Positions 1 through 9,499 of a stretch of 64,000 nucleotides of DNA are shown piece after piece (the stretch's first letter is position 1; every line of letters begins with the position of its first letter). The notes beneath the pieces are model-generated. The model did no database searches. It was given only the letters and a program-made list of their open reading frames with translations, and was not told where the DNA came from. The stretch lies in NCBI RefSeq assembly GCF_014904705.1, contig NZ_JACZCQ010000004.1, forward strand, positions 62,001-126,000, read 5' to 3'. Source of the stretch: Nisaea sediminum. GTDB taxonomy: Bacteria > Pseudomonadota > Alphaproteobacteria > Thalassobaculales > Thalassobaculaceae. The position numbers and the translations under genes are program-made.

Positions 1-519
1 GATCAATCCCGCGACCTTGCGGTAGCCGAGATGGGTCCAGACCGGATCGAGCGGCGGGATCGCCGGGTCGCGGAGCGGATGATTCGCCGGACGCACGACT
101 CCGCAGAAGGTCTCCCAGCGGAAGCCGCCGAGATCGATCGCATGCTGGCGCCGGCGTTCGAGGAAGCTGCGGTAGAGCCCCTGTCCGCGATAGTCGGGAA
201 GCATTACCGTCTCCGCGCCGTAGAACACCTGCTCCGGCGGGAAATCCGAACCGCGGAACGGCGCGATCAGTTCGTCGTGCTCGGACAGAAGCGGCATGCC
301 GGTCGAGACCCCGACGATCTTTTCCCCGTCGCGGGCGGCGATGACCACGGCACCTTCCGCCGCGGCGAGCTTGGATATGTAGCGGCGCTCCCACGTCTCG
401 GTCCCGTCATAGAGATAGGGCCATTCGCGGAACACCCTGATCCGCAGCGCGGCGACCTGCTCGACGGCCCCCTCGAATTCGGCGGAGCCCGGCGTCAGTG
501 TCAGAAAGTCGATGCTCAT
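1..519 (-). CDS. GNAT family N-acetyltransferase, 3' end cut by window edge
   Basis: This reading frame starts at ATG 519 and stays open to base 1, so at least 173 residues are present and the C-terminus lies outside the window. The N-terminal part begins MSIDFLTLTPG and reads as an acetyltransferase: a strand VVIAARDGEKIVGVSTG is followed by the acetyl-CoA-binding segment LPDYRGQGLYRSF, whose RGQGLY matches the GNAT R/Q-x-x-G-x-G/A signature. The start overlaps the stop of the upstream SnoaL-like gene by four bases (ATGA), so the two are almost certainly co-translated. GNAT enzymes move an acetyl group from acetyl-CoA to an amine. The substrate here cannot be told. Confidence 0.85.
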   Translation of the reverse strand, partial: MSIDFLTLTPGSAEFEGAVEQVAALRIRVFREWPYLYDGTETWERRYISKLAAAEGAVVIAARDGEKIVGVSTGMPLLSEHDELIAPFRGSDFPPEQVFYGAETVMLPDYRGQGLYRSFLERRRQHAIDLGGFRWETFCGVVRPANHPLRDPAIPPLDPVWTHLGYRKVAGLI

Positions 520-950
520 GCGCCCTCGCCCGTGACCTGCGCGATCCAGTCCTGAAGATTGTAATAGGTCGTCACACGGGAGATTAGTCCACCGGAGATC
601 TCGAAGAAGGTCCCGGCCGGAAGACAATAGGTCTGGCCGCTGGCGGCCGGCAGCCCTTCATCGTCGGCGAGATAGGTGCCGTTCACCGTAAACTCGGCCG
701 CGACCCGGCTTCCATCTGCCGCTGGCATGACGACGATATCCGTCAGCTCTTCCCGGTAGCAGCGGGCCATATGGGCGCAGAACTCGGCGAACAGGTCCTT
801 GCCGGTGCGCCGTCCGCCCTGGTTCACGTCATGCGCCACATCCTCGGTGAGGCAGGCGAGCATGCCGCCCGCGTCGCCGGCATTGAAGGCCGCGTAATAG
901 CGCTCCACCAGAGCTTTGGCGTTCTCGGAGGATTGGGTTCCGGCTGACAT
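516..950 (-). CDS. SnoaL/NTF2-like (ketosteroid isomerase-related) protein
   Basis: The product is 144 residues when started at ATG 950, which is preceded by a good ribosome-binding site (CGAGGT about 6 bases upstream). An ATG nine codons earlier lacks one. The sequence has the cone-shaped SnoaL/NTF2 pattern: an N-terminal helix ALVERYYAAFNAGD, a central LTEDVAHDVNQGG, and C-terminal strands ending in RVTTYYNLQDWI. Proteins of this fold include ketosteroid isomerases, polyketide cyclases and many non-enzymatic small-molecule binders, so the reaction is unknown. It overlaps the start of the GNAT gene by 4 bp. I infer that the two form a small operon acting on a common metabolite. Confidence 0.85.
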   Translation of the reverse strand: MSAGTQSSENAKALVERYYAAFNAGDAGGMLACLTEDVAHDVNQGGRRTGKDLFAEFCAHMARCYREELTDIVVMPAADGSRVAAEFTVNGTYLADDEGLPAASGQTYCLPAGTFFEISGGLISRVTTYYNLQDWIAQVTGEGA

Positions 951-1107
951 GGTTTTACCTCGGACTATCGGGAACAAACGGCAATTGCGATCCGGCTTCC
1001 TTAATGAAGCCGGTGACCGCGCAAATCAATCGCGGCGATCCTAGTCCCGCATGCCGGCGCGATTTTCCTTCACCGCGACATTTATTTCGCCGCAGCGGCA
1101 CCTCCGC

Positions 1108-1136
1108 TTGACCTCCGGCGCATCCGGACCCTATCT
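1108..1136 (+). promoter_or_regulatory. sigma-70 type promoter of rnpB
   Basis: TTGACC (1108-1113) and CTATCT (1131-1136) are separated by exactly 17 bases. The predicted transcription start, 7-8 bases downstream, falls on the first paired base of the RNase P RNA P1 helix at about 1144. The position of the mature RNA end independently supports the promoter. Confidence 0.8.
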
Positions 1137-1143
1137 CTAGCGC

Positions 1144-1536
<393 letters not shown>

Positions 1537-1562
1537 CGACTTCCCGCACCGATGCCTCCGAT

Positions 1563-1580
1563 GGTGAGAGTTTTCTCACC
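1563..1580. terminator. hairpin downstream of rnpB
   Basis: GGTGAGA (1563-1569) and TCTCACC (1574-1580) form a perfect 7-bp stem with a GTTT loop, 27 bases after the RNase P RNA P1 helix. No T-run follows, so it may be a 3' processing or protection hairpin rather than a strong intrinsic terminator. The rest of 1537-1956 has no gene, only this hairpin and the MraZ boxes described separately. Confidence 0.5.
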
Positions 1581-1764
1581 TATCGCAAATGCACATAGAA
1601 CAGAACAAACCAGGAACAATTTATTAATACTGGAAGCGACCGACTTTCTCTTTGCTGCTCATTTCCGGCAGAACCGCAACCGTTCAGCGAGTTCTGTTCG
1701 TTAATCTTAAATCCTTCAAAAATCACAGTAAAAACGCCACGAATACCGCAGTTTCCCGCCATAT

Positions 1765-1809
1765 TCCCATTGCGCTCCAGTTTTTCCCATGATATCCCAG
1801 TATATCCCA
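1765..1809. promoter_or_regulatory. MraZ operator: five 10-bp-phased TCCCA boxes
   Basis: On the plus strand, TCCCA occurs at 1765, 1785, 1795 and 1805, and a one-transposition variant CTCCA at 1775. The result is five boxes at an exact 10-bp period. Read on the other strand the unit is TGGGA, the known half of the MraZ-binding repeat (TGGGN-N5-TGGGN) described upstream of mraZ in several bacteria. The array ends about 148 bp before the mraZ GTG. I infer that MraZ represses the dcw operon here. The core promoter probably overlaps the array, but I could not assign its -35 and -10 with confidence. Confidence 0.85.
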
Positions 1810-1956
1810 TAAGGGACCGTGCCGATCCCATGCCATCTCCACGGCAGCGGCGCGCCGGCCCCGGACGGATGGACACAAGGCCGGACCGCAACGGTTCCGG
1901 CTTCTGGGTGGAACGGACTTCCGGACGCGGAAGACCGGATTGAAACGGGGGACGTC

Positions 1957-2418
1957 GTGGCAGTTTTTCTGTCCACATTCGCGAACAAGGTTGACCGGAA
2001 GGGCCGCGTGTCCGTTCCGGCGTCCTTCCGCAGCGTCCTCGAACGGCAGGCTTCCTCCGGCCTGATTCTCTACCCGTCCTTCAAGCATCCCTGCATCGAC
2101 GGCTGCGGCGACGAGCGCATCCAGGAAATGGTCGACTCCATCGACCGGCTCGACGCCTTCTCCGAAGAGGCCGAAGACCTGCAGACCATTCTCGCCGACG
2201 CGCGGCAGCTCACCATCGACGGCGATGGCCGGGTGATGATGCCGAAGGACCTGCTCGACTACGCGGGCATCTCCGACACGATCATGTTCGTCGGCCTCGG
2301 CAAGTCCTTCCAGCTCTGGGAACCGGACGCCTATGCGGCGCACCGGGACGAGAAGCGCAAGCGCGCACGCGACCGCGGCATCACCCTGCCGATGGCCGGG
2401 CGCGGGAGCGACAAATGA
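1957..2418 (+). CDS. mraZ: transcriptional regulator MraZ
   Basis: MraZ is a ring-forming DNA-binding protein with two SpoVT/AbrB-like repeats that controls the dcw cluster it heads. The chosen start is GTG 1957, preceded by GGGGGA, giving a 153-residue protein beginning with the expected [22 protein letters not shown]. The second repeat, [17 protein letters not shown], contains the matching DGRVMxP motif. A frame extending upstream to 1819 has no family support in the added 46 residues. The last bases overlap the rsmH start (ATGA). The five phased boxes upstream are its probable autoregulatory operator. Confidence 0.95.
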   Translation: MAVFLSTFANKVDRKGRVSVPASFRSVLERQASSGLILYPSFKHPCIDGCGDERIQEMVDSIDRLDAFSEEAEDLQTILADARQLTIDGDGRVMMPKDLLDYAGISDTIMFVGLGKSFQLWEPDAYAAHRDEKRKRARDRGITLPMAGRGSDK

Positions 2419-3383
2419 GCGGCGCGGTGCATATCCCCGTCCTCCGCGACGAGGTCGTCGACGCCCTGAAGATCGCCGGCGGCAAGATTTTCCTCGACGG
2501 GACCTTCGGCGCGGGCGGCTACACCACGGCCATCCTCGAGGCCGCGGACTGCCGCGTCGTCGCCATCGACCGCGACCCCGACGCCATCGCCCGCGGCAAG
2601 GCCCTGACCGACCGTTTCGGCGATCGGCTGACCCTGATCCAGGGCCGCTTCGGCGACATGGACATCCTGCTCGAGGAGGCAGGCATCGGCCATGTCGACG
2701 GCGTCGCGCTCGATATCGGCGTCTCCTCGCCGCAGATCGACGAGGCGGCGCGCGGCTTCTCCTTCCGCGAGGATGGCCCGCTCGACATGCGGATGGAAAA
2801 ATCCGGACCGAGCGCCGCCGATGTCGTGAACACCGAAAGCGAACAGAACCTCGCCAACCTGATTTACCGGCTCGGCGAAGAGCGGCATTCGCGCCGCATC
2901 GCCAAAGCCATCGTCCTGGCACGGACCAGCGGCGCCATTCTCAGGACCTCCCAGCTTGCTGAGATCGTCCGGGGGGTGGTGCCGCGCGCCCGGGGCAAGG
3001 ACACGATCGATCCCGCGACCCGGACCTTCCAGGCGCTGCGCATCCATGTGAACGACGAGCTCGGCGAGCTCGACCGCGGCCTCGCCGCCGCCGAGCGGAT
3101 CCTGCGTCCGGGCGGCCGCCTCGCCGTGGTTTCCTTCCACAGCCTGGAAGACCGCCGGGTGAAGACCTTCATCCGCACCCGTGCCGGCAAGACCGCGCGG
3201 CCGTCCCGTCACGTGCCGGAAACCGGCGAGACCGGCCCCGCGCCGAGCTTCATCGAGATCACGCGCAAGCCGATCGGTCCGGGCGCGGAAGAGGAAAAGC
3301 GCAATCCGCGGGCCCGGTCCGCACGGCTGCGCGTCGCCGAGCGCACCGATGCGCCGGCCTGGGACGACAGGGAGGCCGCGTGA
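2415..3383 (+). CDS. rsmH: 16S rRNA (cytosine(1402)-N4)-methyltransferase RsmH
   Basis: RsmH (MraW) methylates N4 of C1402 in the ribosomal decoding centre using S-adenosylmethionine. The 322-residue product has the expected length. It begins [13 protein letters not shown], has the SAM-binding loop [10 protein letters not shown] at residues 28-37, the acidic AIDRDP at the end of the second strand, and the family motifs [18 protein letters not shown] and [13 protein letters not shown]. It starts in a 4-bp overlap with mraZ and its stop overlaps the ftsL start (TGATG), so it is translated as part of the dcw message. Confidence 0.97.
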   Translation: MSGAVHIPVLRDEVVDALKIAGGKIFLDGTFGAGGYTTAILEAADCRVVAIDRDPDAIARGKALTDRFGDRLTLIQGRFGDMDILLEEAGIGHVDGVALDIGVSSPQIDEAARGFSFREDGPLDMRMEKSGPSAADVVNTESEQNLANLIYRLGEERHSRRIAKAIVLARTSGAILRTSQLAEIVRGVVPRARGKDTIDPATRTFQALRIHVNDELGELDRGLAAAERILRPGGRLAVVSFHSLEDRRVKTFIRTRAGKTARPSRHVPETGETGPAPSFIEITRKPIGPGAEEEKRNPRARSARLRVAERTDAPAWDDREAA

Positions 3384-3754
3384 TGGTGCGCCGCTCCACC
3401 GCCCTCTGGCTGATGCTCGCGACCTGCGCCGGGATCACGCTCTTCCTCGTCAAACACGAGGTGCAGGAGCGCGAGGACCGGCTGAACGCCCTGCACAGCG
3501 AAATTCTCGACAACCAGGAAGCGATCCAGGTGCTGAAGGCCGAATGGAGCTACCTGAACCGCCCCGAGCGGCTGGAGCGCCTGATCCGCGAATTCAGCGA
3601 AGAACGCCCGGCGGACCGCCTGCAGCGCGCCACACTCGACATGCTGCCGCAGCCGCTCAACAGCGACGGGGAGGCGCCGCTGACGGAAGCCGCCCATATC
3701 GGCGGCATCGTCCTGCCGATGGCGCGCCCGGTGACCGTGGGAGCACCCCAATGA
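3383..3754 (+). CDS. ftsL: cell division protein FtsL
   Basis: This is a small bitopic divisome protein of 123 residues. It has a short cytoplasmic N-terminus, one membrane helix (about residues 8-22, ALWLMLATCAGITLFLV), and a periplasmic leucine-zipper-like coiled coil (VQEREDRLNALHSEILDNQ onward). FtsL sequences are poorly conserved, and the identification rests on size, topology and position between rsmH and ftsI. In the cell FtsL joins FtsB and FtsQ to activate FtsWI. The start ATG 3383 overlaps the rsmH stop; a GTG one codon earlier is also possible. The end overlaps the ftsI start by 4 bp. Confidence 0.92.
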   Translation: MVRRSTALWLMLATCAGITLFLVKHEVQEREDRLNALHSEILDNQEAIQVLKAEWSYLNRPERLERLIREFSEERPADRLQRATLDMLPQPLNSDGEAPLTEAAHIGGIVLPMARPVTVGAPQ

Positions 3755-5487
3755 CCCATACCCGGATCGATATCAACGACATCCCGAAACCGGACAAGAC
3801 AGTGCGGATCGAAGGTACCGGACGGCAGGCGCTGGAGCAGGGCCGCACCCGGCTGCTGATCGCCGGCTCAGTCTTCGCCCTCGCCTTCTCCGTGATCGCG
3901 GCGCGGGTGGTGGACGTTTCCGTCTTCGACCGCGGCGCGGAGCCGAACCTGGCGCAGGAAAGCAGCAATCTCGCGCACAAGACCGGCCGCGCCGACATTG
4001 TCGACCGCAACGGCATGCTGCTGGCGACCACGCTGTCGGTGCCCTCGCTCTATGCCGATCCGAAGAGCGTCATGGACCCGGTGGAAGCGGCCGACAAGCT
4101 GCTGACGGTGCTGCCGGAGCTGGACCGCGCCGAGCTGGTCGAGACCCTTTCTTCCGACAAGCGATTCATCTGGATCAAGCGCAACCTGACGCCGCGCCAG
4201 CAATATGCGGTGAACAAGCTCGGCGTGCCAGGGCTCTATTTCCAGAGTGAATCCAAACGAGTCTACCCGCAGGGCCGACTCACCGCCCATATCGTCGGCC
4301 GCGCCGGGTTCGACGATGTCGGGCTCTCCGGCATCGAGAAAAATTTCGACTCGCTGCTGCGCGACGGCACCGAACCGCTCGCCCTTTCGGTCGACCTCCG
4401 GGTGCAGCACATCCTGCGCGAGGAACTGCAGACCCAGATCGATGCCTTCGACGGCATCGGTGCGGCCGGCATCGTGCTCGACACCCGGACCTCCGAGATC
4501 GTCGCCATGGTCTCGCTGCCGGACTTCGATCCGAACCGCCGCGACCAGGTCTCAGACGACGCCCTCTTCAACCGCGCCACCCTCGGCGTCTACGAGATGG
4601 GCTCGACCTTCAAGATCTTTAACACCGCCATGGCGCTCGATTACGGCACCACGACGCTGGCCAACGGCTACGATGCCAGCAAGCCGATCCGGGTCGCCCG
4701 CTTCACCATCAATGACGATCACGCCAAGAACCGCTGGCTCTCGGTACCGGAAATCTTCATGTACTCGTCGAATATCGGCTCCGTGAAGATGGCGCTGGAT
4801 GTCGGCGGCGAGCGCCAGAAGGCCTTCATGGAACGCCTCGGCTTCCTCGAGAACGCCTCGATCGAACTGCCCGAGCGCGGGCGCCCCCTGGCGCCCAATC
4901 CCTGGCGCCCGATCAACACCATGACGATCTCCTTCGGGCACGGCATCGCGGTCAGCCCCGTCCATCTCGCCAACGGCGTTGCCAGCATCGTCAACGGCGG
5001 CATCTTCCGCCCGGCCACACTGCTGCGCCACCAGAGCGGCGAACTGCTGATCGGCGAGCGGATCATCAAGGAACAGACCTCGCTCGCGATGCGGCGCCTG
5101 TTGCGTCTCGTGGTCGAGAAAGGCACCGGCCGGAATGCCAGCGCCGAGGGCTATCTCGTCGGCGGCAAGACCGGCACGGCGGAAAAGCCCGGCGGCCGGG
5201 GCGGATACCGCCAGAAGGCCCTGCTCTCCTCCTTCGTCGGCGTCTTCCCGGTAACCGATCCTCGCTATGTCGTGCTGGCGATGGTGGACGAGCCGAAAGG
5301 CAACAAGAGCTCGTTCGGATATGCCACCGGCGGCTGGGTCGCGGCGCCGGCGGTGAAGCGGATCATCGAGCGTGCCGCACCACTGCTGAATGTGGCGCCG
5401 GTCGACGAGGATGCGCCCGAAATCCGCCGCGCTCTCATGGTCAATATCCCCGAACCCAAAGGGAAAAAAGCACTTGCGTCTTTCTGA
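3751..5487 (+). CDS. ftsI: septal peptidoglycan transpeptidase FtsI (PBP3)
   Basis: FtsI is the class B penicillin-binding protein that cross-links septal peptidoglycan. The product is 578 residues from ATG 3751. It has an N-terminal cytoplasmic tail, one membrane helix at about residues 32-50, the dimerisation/pedestal domain, and a transpeptidase domain with all three active-site motifs: S285-T-F-K288, S339-S-N341 and K473-T-G. RVYPQGRLTAHIVGRAG is the usual family segment before the catalytic domain. A longer open frame begins at 3181 but runs through rsmH and ftsL. It overlaps ftsL by 4 bp and murE by about 14 bp. Confidence 0.97.
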   Translation: MTHTRIDINDIPKPDKTVRIEGTGRQALEQGRTRLLIAGSVFALAFSVIAARVVDVSVFDRGAEPNLAQESSNLAHKTGRADIVDRNGMLLATTLSVPSLYADPKSVMDPVEAADKLLTVLPELDRAELVETLSSDKRFIWIKRNLTPRQQYAVNKLGVPGLYFQSESKRVYPQGRLTAHIVGRAGFDDVGLSGIEKNFDSLLRDGTEPLALSVDLRVQHILREELQTQIDAFDGIGAAGIVLDTRTSEIVAMVSLPDFDPNRRDQVSDDALFNRATLGVYEMGSTFKIFNTAMALDYGTTTLANGYDASKPIRVARFTINDDHAKNRWLSVPEIFMYSSNIGSVKMALDVGGERQKAFMERLGFLENASIELPERGRPLAPNPWRPINTMTISFGHGIAVSPVHLANGVASIVNGGIFRPATLLRHQSGELLIGERIIKEQTSLAMRRLLRLVVEKGTGRNASAEGYLVGGKTGTAEKPGGRGGYRQKALLSSFVGVFPVTDPRYVVLAMVDEPKGNKSSFGYATGGWVAAPAVKRIIERAAPLLNVAPVDEDAPEIRRALMVNIPEPKGKKALASF

Positions 5488-6967
5488 GCTGATAAACGGC
5501 GACCTGGTCCGCCGCGATCCCCGCACCGCCTCGCTGGCGGCGTCGGGCGCGCTTGAGCGCGATATCGCGGGCCTGACCGCCGACAGCCGGGACGTGAAAC
5601 CGGGCTATCTCTTCGCTGCGCTCTCCGGCAGCCATCTCGACGGCCGCAAGTTCATCACCGATGCGGTGCGCCGCGGCGCGGTCGCCGTGCTGACGGAGAA
5701 CGGCACCGATCCGGTCGAGACCGACATCGCACTGATCGCGGACGACAATCCGCGCCGCCGCCTCGCCCTGATGGCCGCCCGCTTCTACGGGCGTCAGCCG
5801 CAAACGGTGGCCGCCGTCACCGGCACCAGCGGCAAGACCTCCACGGTCGAATTCGTGCGCCGCATCTGGGCCGCGCTCGGCAAAAAGAGCGCCAGCCTCG
5901 GGACCCTCGGGATCACCACCGACGCAGGTTCGGAAGGGCCCGGCCTGACGACGCCGGATCCGGTCGCGCTCCATGCCGCGCTCACCGGCCTCGCGGACCG
6001 CGGGATCGATCATCTCGCCATGGAGGCCTCCAGCCACGGACTCGACCAGTTCCGGCTCGACGGCGTGAAAGTCGGGGTCGCCGCGTTCCTCAATCTCAGC
6101 CACGAGCATCTCGACTATCACCGCACCATGGCCGACTACTTGAAGGCCAAGGCCGGACTGTTCGAGCGCGTGCTGCAAACCGACGGCACCGCGATCCTCT
6201 CGGCGGACGCCCCGCAATCGGCGGAACTGGCCGAGATCGCGGCCGAGCGCGGCATCCGCGTGCTCACCTTCGGCCGGAAATGCGGTGCCGATTTCCGCAT
6301 GACCGACTGGGAACCGACGGCCACAGGCCAGCGCTTCTCCGTCACCCTTGCCGGCCGCACCCATCTGGTCGAGCTGCCGTTGATCGGCGCCTTCCAGGCG
6401 ATGAACATCCTCGCCGCGACCGCCATCACCGTCGCCTCCGGCGCGGATCTGGAACGGGTCATTGCCGTGCTCGCAACCCTCGAAGGCGTGCGCGGACGCA
6501 TGGAACTGGCGGCGCAGCATCCGAACGGCGCCCCGATCTTCGTCGACTACGCCCACAAGGCCGAGGCGCTGGAGACCGTGTTGAAGGCGATCCGCCCGCA
6601 TGTCGCCGGCGCGCTGCATGTCGTGTTCGGCTGCGGCGGCGATCGCGACCGGGGCAAGCGCCCGATCATGGGGCGGACCGCCATCGAGCTCGCCGACCAT
6701 GTCTATGTGACGGACGACAATCCGCGCACCGAGGACCCGGCCGCGATCCGCGCCGAAATCATGGCCGCCTGCCCCGGCGCCGCCGAAATCGGCGACCGGG
6801 CGAAGGCGATCGAGACGGCGATCCGGGCGCTCGGCCCCGAGGATGCGCTGATCGTCGCCGGAAAAGGACACGAAACCTATCAGATCGTCGGGACCGAGAT
6901 CCGGGACTTCGACGACAGAGACGCCGCGCGCGCTGTCGTTTCAGCGCTTCTGGGGGACGTCCGATGA
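5474..6967 (+). CDS. murE: UDP-MurNAc-L-Ala-D-Glu:meso-DAP ligase MurE
   Basis: MurE adds the third stem residue to the cytoplasmic peptidoglycan precursor. The best start is TTG 5474 (MRLSELINGDL), inside the end of ftsI and with AAAGGGA upstream, giving 497 residues. Starts further upstream add residues that do not belong to the family. The ATP loop TGTSGKTSTVEF is present. The motif DDNPRTEDP carries DNPR, the signature of meso-diaminopimelate-specific enzymes, consistent with a Gram-negative wall. The stop overlaps the murF start (ATGA). Confidence 0.95.
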   Translation: MRLSELINGDLVRRDPRTASLAASGALERDIAGLTADSRDVKPGYLFAALSGSHLDGRKFITDAVRRGAVAVLTENGTDPVETDIALIADDNPRRRLALMAARFYGRQPQTVAAVTGTSGKTSTVEFVRRIWAALGKKSASLGTLGITTDAGSEGPGLTTPDPVALHAALTGLADRGIDHLAMEASSHGLDQFRLDGVKVGVAAFLNLSHEHLDYHRTMADYLKAKAGLFERVLQTDGTAILSADAPQSAELAEIAAERGIRVLTFGRKCGADFRMTDWEPTATGQRFSVTLAGRTHLVELPLIGAFQAMNILAATAITVASGADLERVIAVLATLEGVRGRMELAAQHPNGAPIFVDYAHKAEALETVLKAIRPHVAGALHVVFGCGGDRDRGKRPIMGRTAIELADHVYVTDDNPRTEDPAAIRAEIMAACPGAAEIGDRAKAIETAIRALGPEDALIVAGKGHETYQIVGTEIRDFDDRDAARAVVSALLGDVR

Positions 6968-8400
6968 CCGAAATGCTCTGGACATCGGATGAGCTGGAAC
7001 AGGCGACGCGCGGCACCCTGCACGGCCCCGCCTTCGAGATCGCGGATCTGGTCATCGACAGCCGCAAAGTGACGCCCGGCTGCCTGTTCGTCGCCCTCCC
7101 CGGCGAGCGGGTGGACGGTCACGACTATGTCGGATCCGCGCTCGAGGCCGGGGCCGCCGCCGCGCTGGTCAGCCGCATTCCGGCCGGGCTCGGTGCCGAC
7201 GCGCCGCTGCTTGAGGTCAAGGACGTCCTCGGCGGCCTCCGCGACATCGCCGCCGCGGCGCGGAAACGTTGCAAGGCGACGGTACTCGCCGTCACCGGCA
7301 GCGTCGGCAAGACCGGCACGAAAGATTCGCTGGCGGCCGCCCTCGCCGCCTTCGGCAGCGTCCATTCGAGCGCCGGCAACCTGAACAACCATATCGGCGC
7401 CCCGCTCAGCCTGGCGCGGCTGCCGAAAGATACCGAATACGCGGTGTTCGAGCTCGGGATGAACCATCTCGGGGAGATTTCCGAACTCACACGACTGGTC
7501 CGCCCGCACCTGACGATCATCACCAATGTCGAGGAAACCCATATCGGGCATTTCCGCGATGTCGAGCAGATCGCCGAAGCCAAGTCCGAGATCTTCGAAG
7601 GCCTCGAGAAGGACCGGGGCCTGGCCGTCCTGAATCGCGACAACGCGCATTTCTACTTCTGCGCCGAGCGCGCGGAAGCGGTTGGCGCGAAGATCGTCAG
7701 TTTCGGGCGCAGCGAGGACGCGGATGTCCGTCTGATCGGTGCCGAATGCGGCCCGGACGGCTCGAACATCGTGGTGCGGGTCGAGGGCCGGCAGCTGGTC
7801 TACCGGATCGACGGCATCGGCCTGCACTGGGCCTTCAATTCCGTCGGCGTGCTCGCCTGCATGCACGCGCTCGGTCTCGACCTGCAGACGGCGGCGCGGG
7901 CGATCCGAGAAGTCTCCGCCAAGGCCGGCCGGGGGCGGCAGGAAGAGATCGCGCTCGGCGAGACCGGCCTGCTGTTGATCGACGAGAGCTACAATGCCAG
8001 CCCGGCCTCGGTCACCGCCGCGCTTGAAGTGCTGGCGATGACCAAACCGAAGGACTCCGGCCGACGCATCGCCGTGCTCGGCGACATGCTGGAACTCGGC
8101 GACCGTTCGGAATTCCTCCATCTCGACCTGCTGGCCAAGGTCTGCGGTGCCGCCGATCTGGTTTTCACCGTCGGCCCGATGATGGACCGCCTGGCCCGCA
8201 ACCTTCCGCCGATCCTGCTCGGCGGAAGCGGGAACAGCGCCGCGGAAGTCGCCGACATGGTGACCGAGCAGCTCGAAGACGGCGACGTGGTGCTCGTGAA
8301 AGGCTCTCTCGGCATGGGGATGGCGCCGATCGTCGCCGCGATCCGCGCGCTTCCGGAAACCCGACTTTCAATGCCGCGAAACGCGGCCTACGGAGGCTAG
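6964..8400 (+). CDS. murF: UDP-MurNAc-tripeptide:D-Ala-D-Ala ligase MurF
   Basis: MurF completes the UDP-MurNAc-pentapeptide by adding D-Ala-D-Ala. The product is 478 residues from ATG 6964, overlapping murE by four bases. It contains the ATP-binding loop [12 protein letters not shown], the central [11 protein letters not shown] motif and [11 protein letters not shown], all typical of MurF. A longer frame from 6280 lies within murE and is not real. mraY follows after only 8 bp. Confidence 0.97.
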   Translation: MTEMLWTSDELEQATRGTLHGPAFEIADLVIDSRKVTPGCLFVALPGERVDGHDYVGSALEAGAAAALVSRIPAGLGADAPLLEVKDVLGGLRDIAAAARKRCKATVLAVTGSVGKTGTKDSLAAALAAFGSVHSSAGNLNNHIGAPLSLARLPKDTEYAVFELGMNHLGEISELTRLVRPHLTIITNVEETHIGHFRDVEQIAEAKSEIFEGLEKDRGLAVLNRDNAHFYFCAERAEAVGAKIVSFGRSEDADVRLIGAECGPDGSNIVVRVEGRQLVYRIDGIGLHWAFNSVGVLACMHALGLDLQTAARAIREVSAKAGRGRQEEIALGETGLLLIDESYNASPASVTAALEVLAMTKPKDSGRRIAVLGDMLELGDRSEFLHLDLLAKVCGAADLVFTVGPMMDRLARNLPPILLGGSGNSAAEVADMVTEQLEDGDVVLVKGSLGMGMAPIVAAIRALPETRLSMPRNAAYGG

Positions 8401-8408
8401 GCCGCGTC

Positions 8409-9497
8409 ATGCTGTACAATTTCCTCGCTCCGCTCGCCGACCAGGCCCAGATCTTCAACCTGTTCCGCTACCTCACCTTCCGGACCGGCGGCGCGATCAT
8501 GACCGCGCTCCTCATCGGCTTCGTGCTCGGCCCGTGGCTGATCGACTGGCTGCGCTCCAAGCAGCGCGAGGGTCAACCGATCCGCGAGGACGGCCCGGAG
8601 AGCCACCTGCTGACCAAGAAGGGCACGCCGACCATGGGCGGGCTCCTCATCCTGATCGCGCTCTCGGTCTCGACCCTGCTCTGGGCCGATCTCAGCAACA
8701 GTTTCATCTGGGCCGTGCTGCTGGTCACCGGCGGTTTCGGTCTGCTCGGCTTCGCGGATGACTTCCTGAAACTGACCAAGCGCAACACCAAGGGCCTGCC
8801 GGGCAAGCTGAAGCTTGCCGGTCAGATCGCGATCTCCCTCGTCGCGGTGCTGATGGTGCAGGCCGCCATGCCGGCCAACCTCGCCAACGGCCTCGCGGTG
8901 CCGTTCTTCAAGGACGTGCTGATCAATCTCGGCTGGTTCTTCGCGCCCTTCGCGATCTTCGTCATGGTCGGCGCCTCGAACGCGGTCAACCTGACCGACG
9001 GGCTCGACGGGCTTGCCATCGTCCCAGTGATGATCGCCTGCCTCTGCTTCGCGCTGATCGCCTATCTGACCGGCAACACGGTGTTCGCCAACTACCTGCA
9101 GATCAATCACGTGCCCGGCACCGGCGAACTCGCGGTGTTCTGCGGCGCCCTGCTCGGCGCCGGTCTCGGCTTCCTCTGGTTCAATGCCCCGCCGGCCATG
9201 GTCTTCATGGGCGACACCGGCTCGCTCTCCCTCGGCGGCGCGCTCGGCACCATCTCCATCGTCACGAAGCACGAGCTGGTGCTCGCCATCATCGGCGGCC
9301 TTTTCGTGCTGGAGACGGTCTCCGTCATCGTCCAGGTCGCCTCCTTCAAGCTGACCGGCAAGCGCGTCTTCCGCATGGCGCCGCTGCACCATCACTTCGA
9401 GAAGAAGGGCTGGGCGGAGCCCACCATCGTCATCCGGTTCTGGATCATCGCCGTCATCCTGGCGCTGATCGGCCTGTCCACCCTGAAGCTGAGGTAG
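8409..9497 (+). CDS. mraY: phospho-MurNAc-pentapeptide translocase MraY
   Basis: MraY is a polytopic inner-membrane enzyme that transfers phospho-MurNAc-pentapeptide to undecaprenyl phosphate, making lipid I. The 362 residues contain about ten hydrophobic helices. Family motifs are all present: [13 protein letters not shown], the catalytic FADDFLKL and [10 protein letters not shown] acidic loops, [12 protein letters not shown], and the [11 protein letters not shown] loop near the C-terminus. It sits between murF (8-bp gap) and murD (2-bp gap). Confidence 0.98.
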   Translation: MLYNFLAPLADQAQIFNLFRYLTFRTGGAIMTALLIGFVLGPWLIDWLRSKQREGQPIREDGPESHLLTKKGTPTMGGLLILIALSVSTLLWADLSNSFIWAVLLVTGGFGLLGFADDFLKLTKRNTKGLPGKLKLAGQIAISLVAVLMVQAAMPANLANGLAVPFFKDVLINLGWFFAPFAIFVMVGASNAVNLTDGLDGLAIVPVMIACLCFALIAYLTGNTVFANYLQINHVPGTGELAVFCGALLGAGLGFLWFNAPPAMVFMGDTGSLSLGGALGTISIVTKHELVLAIIGGLFVLETVSVIVQVASFKLTGKRVFRMAPLHHHFEKKGWAEPTIVIRFWIIAVILALIGLSTLKLR

Positions 9498-9499
9498 AG

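Noticed and set aside
1819-1956. N-terminal extension of mraZ from ATG 1819
   Set aside because: The extra 46 residues show no MraZ similarity, and GTG 1957 has a ribosome-binding site and the expected N-terminus.
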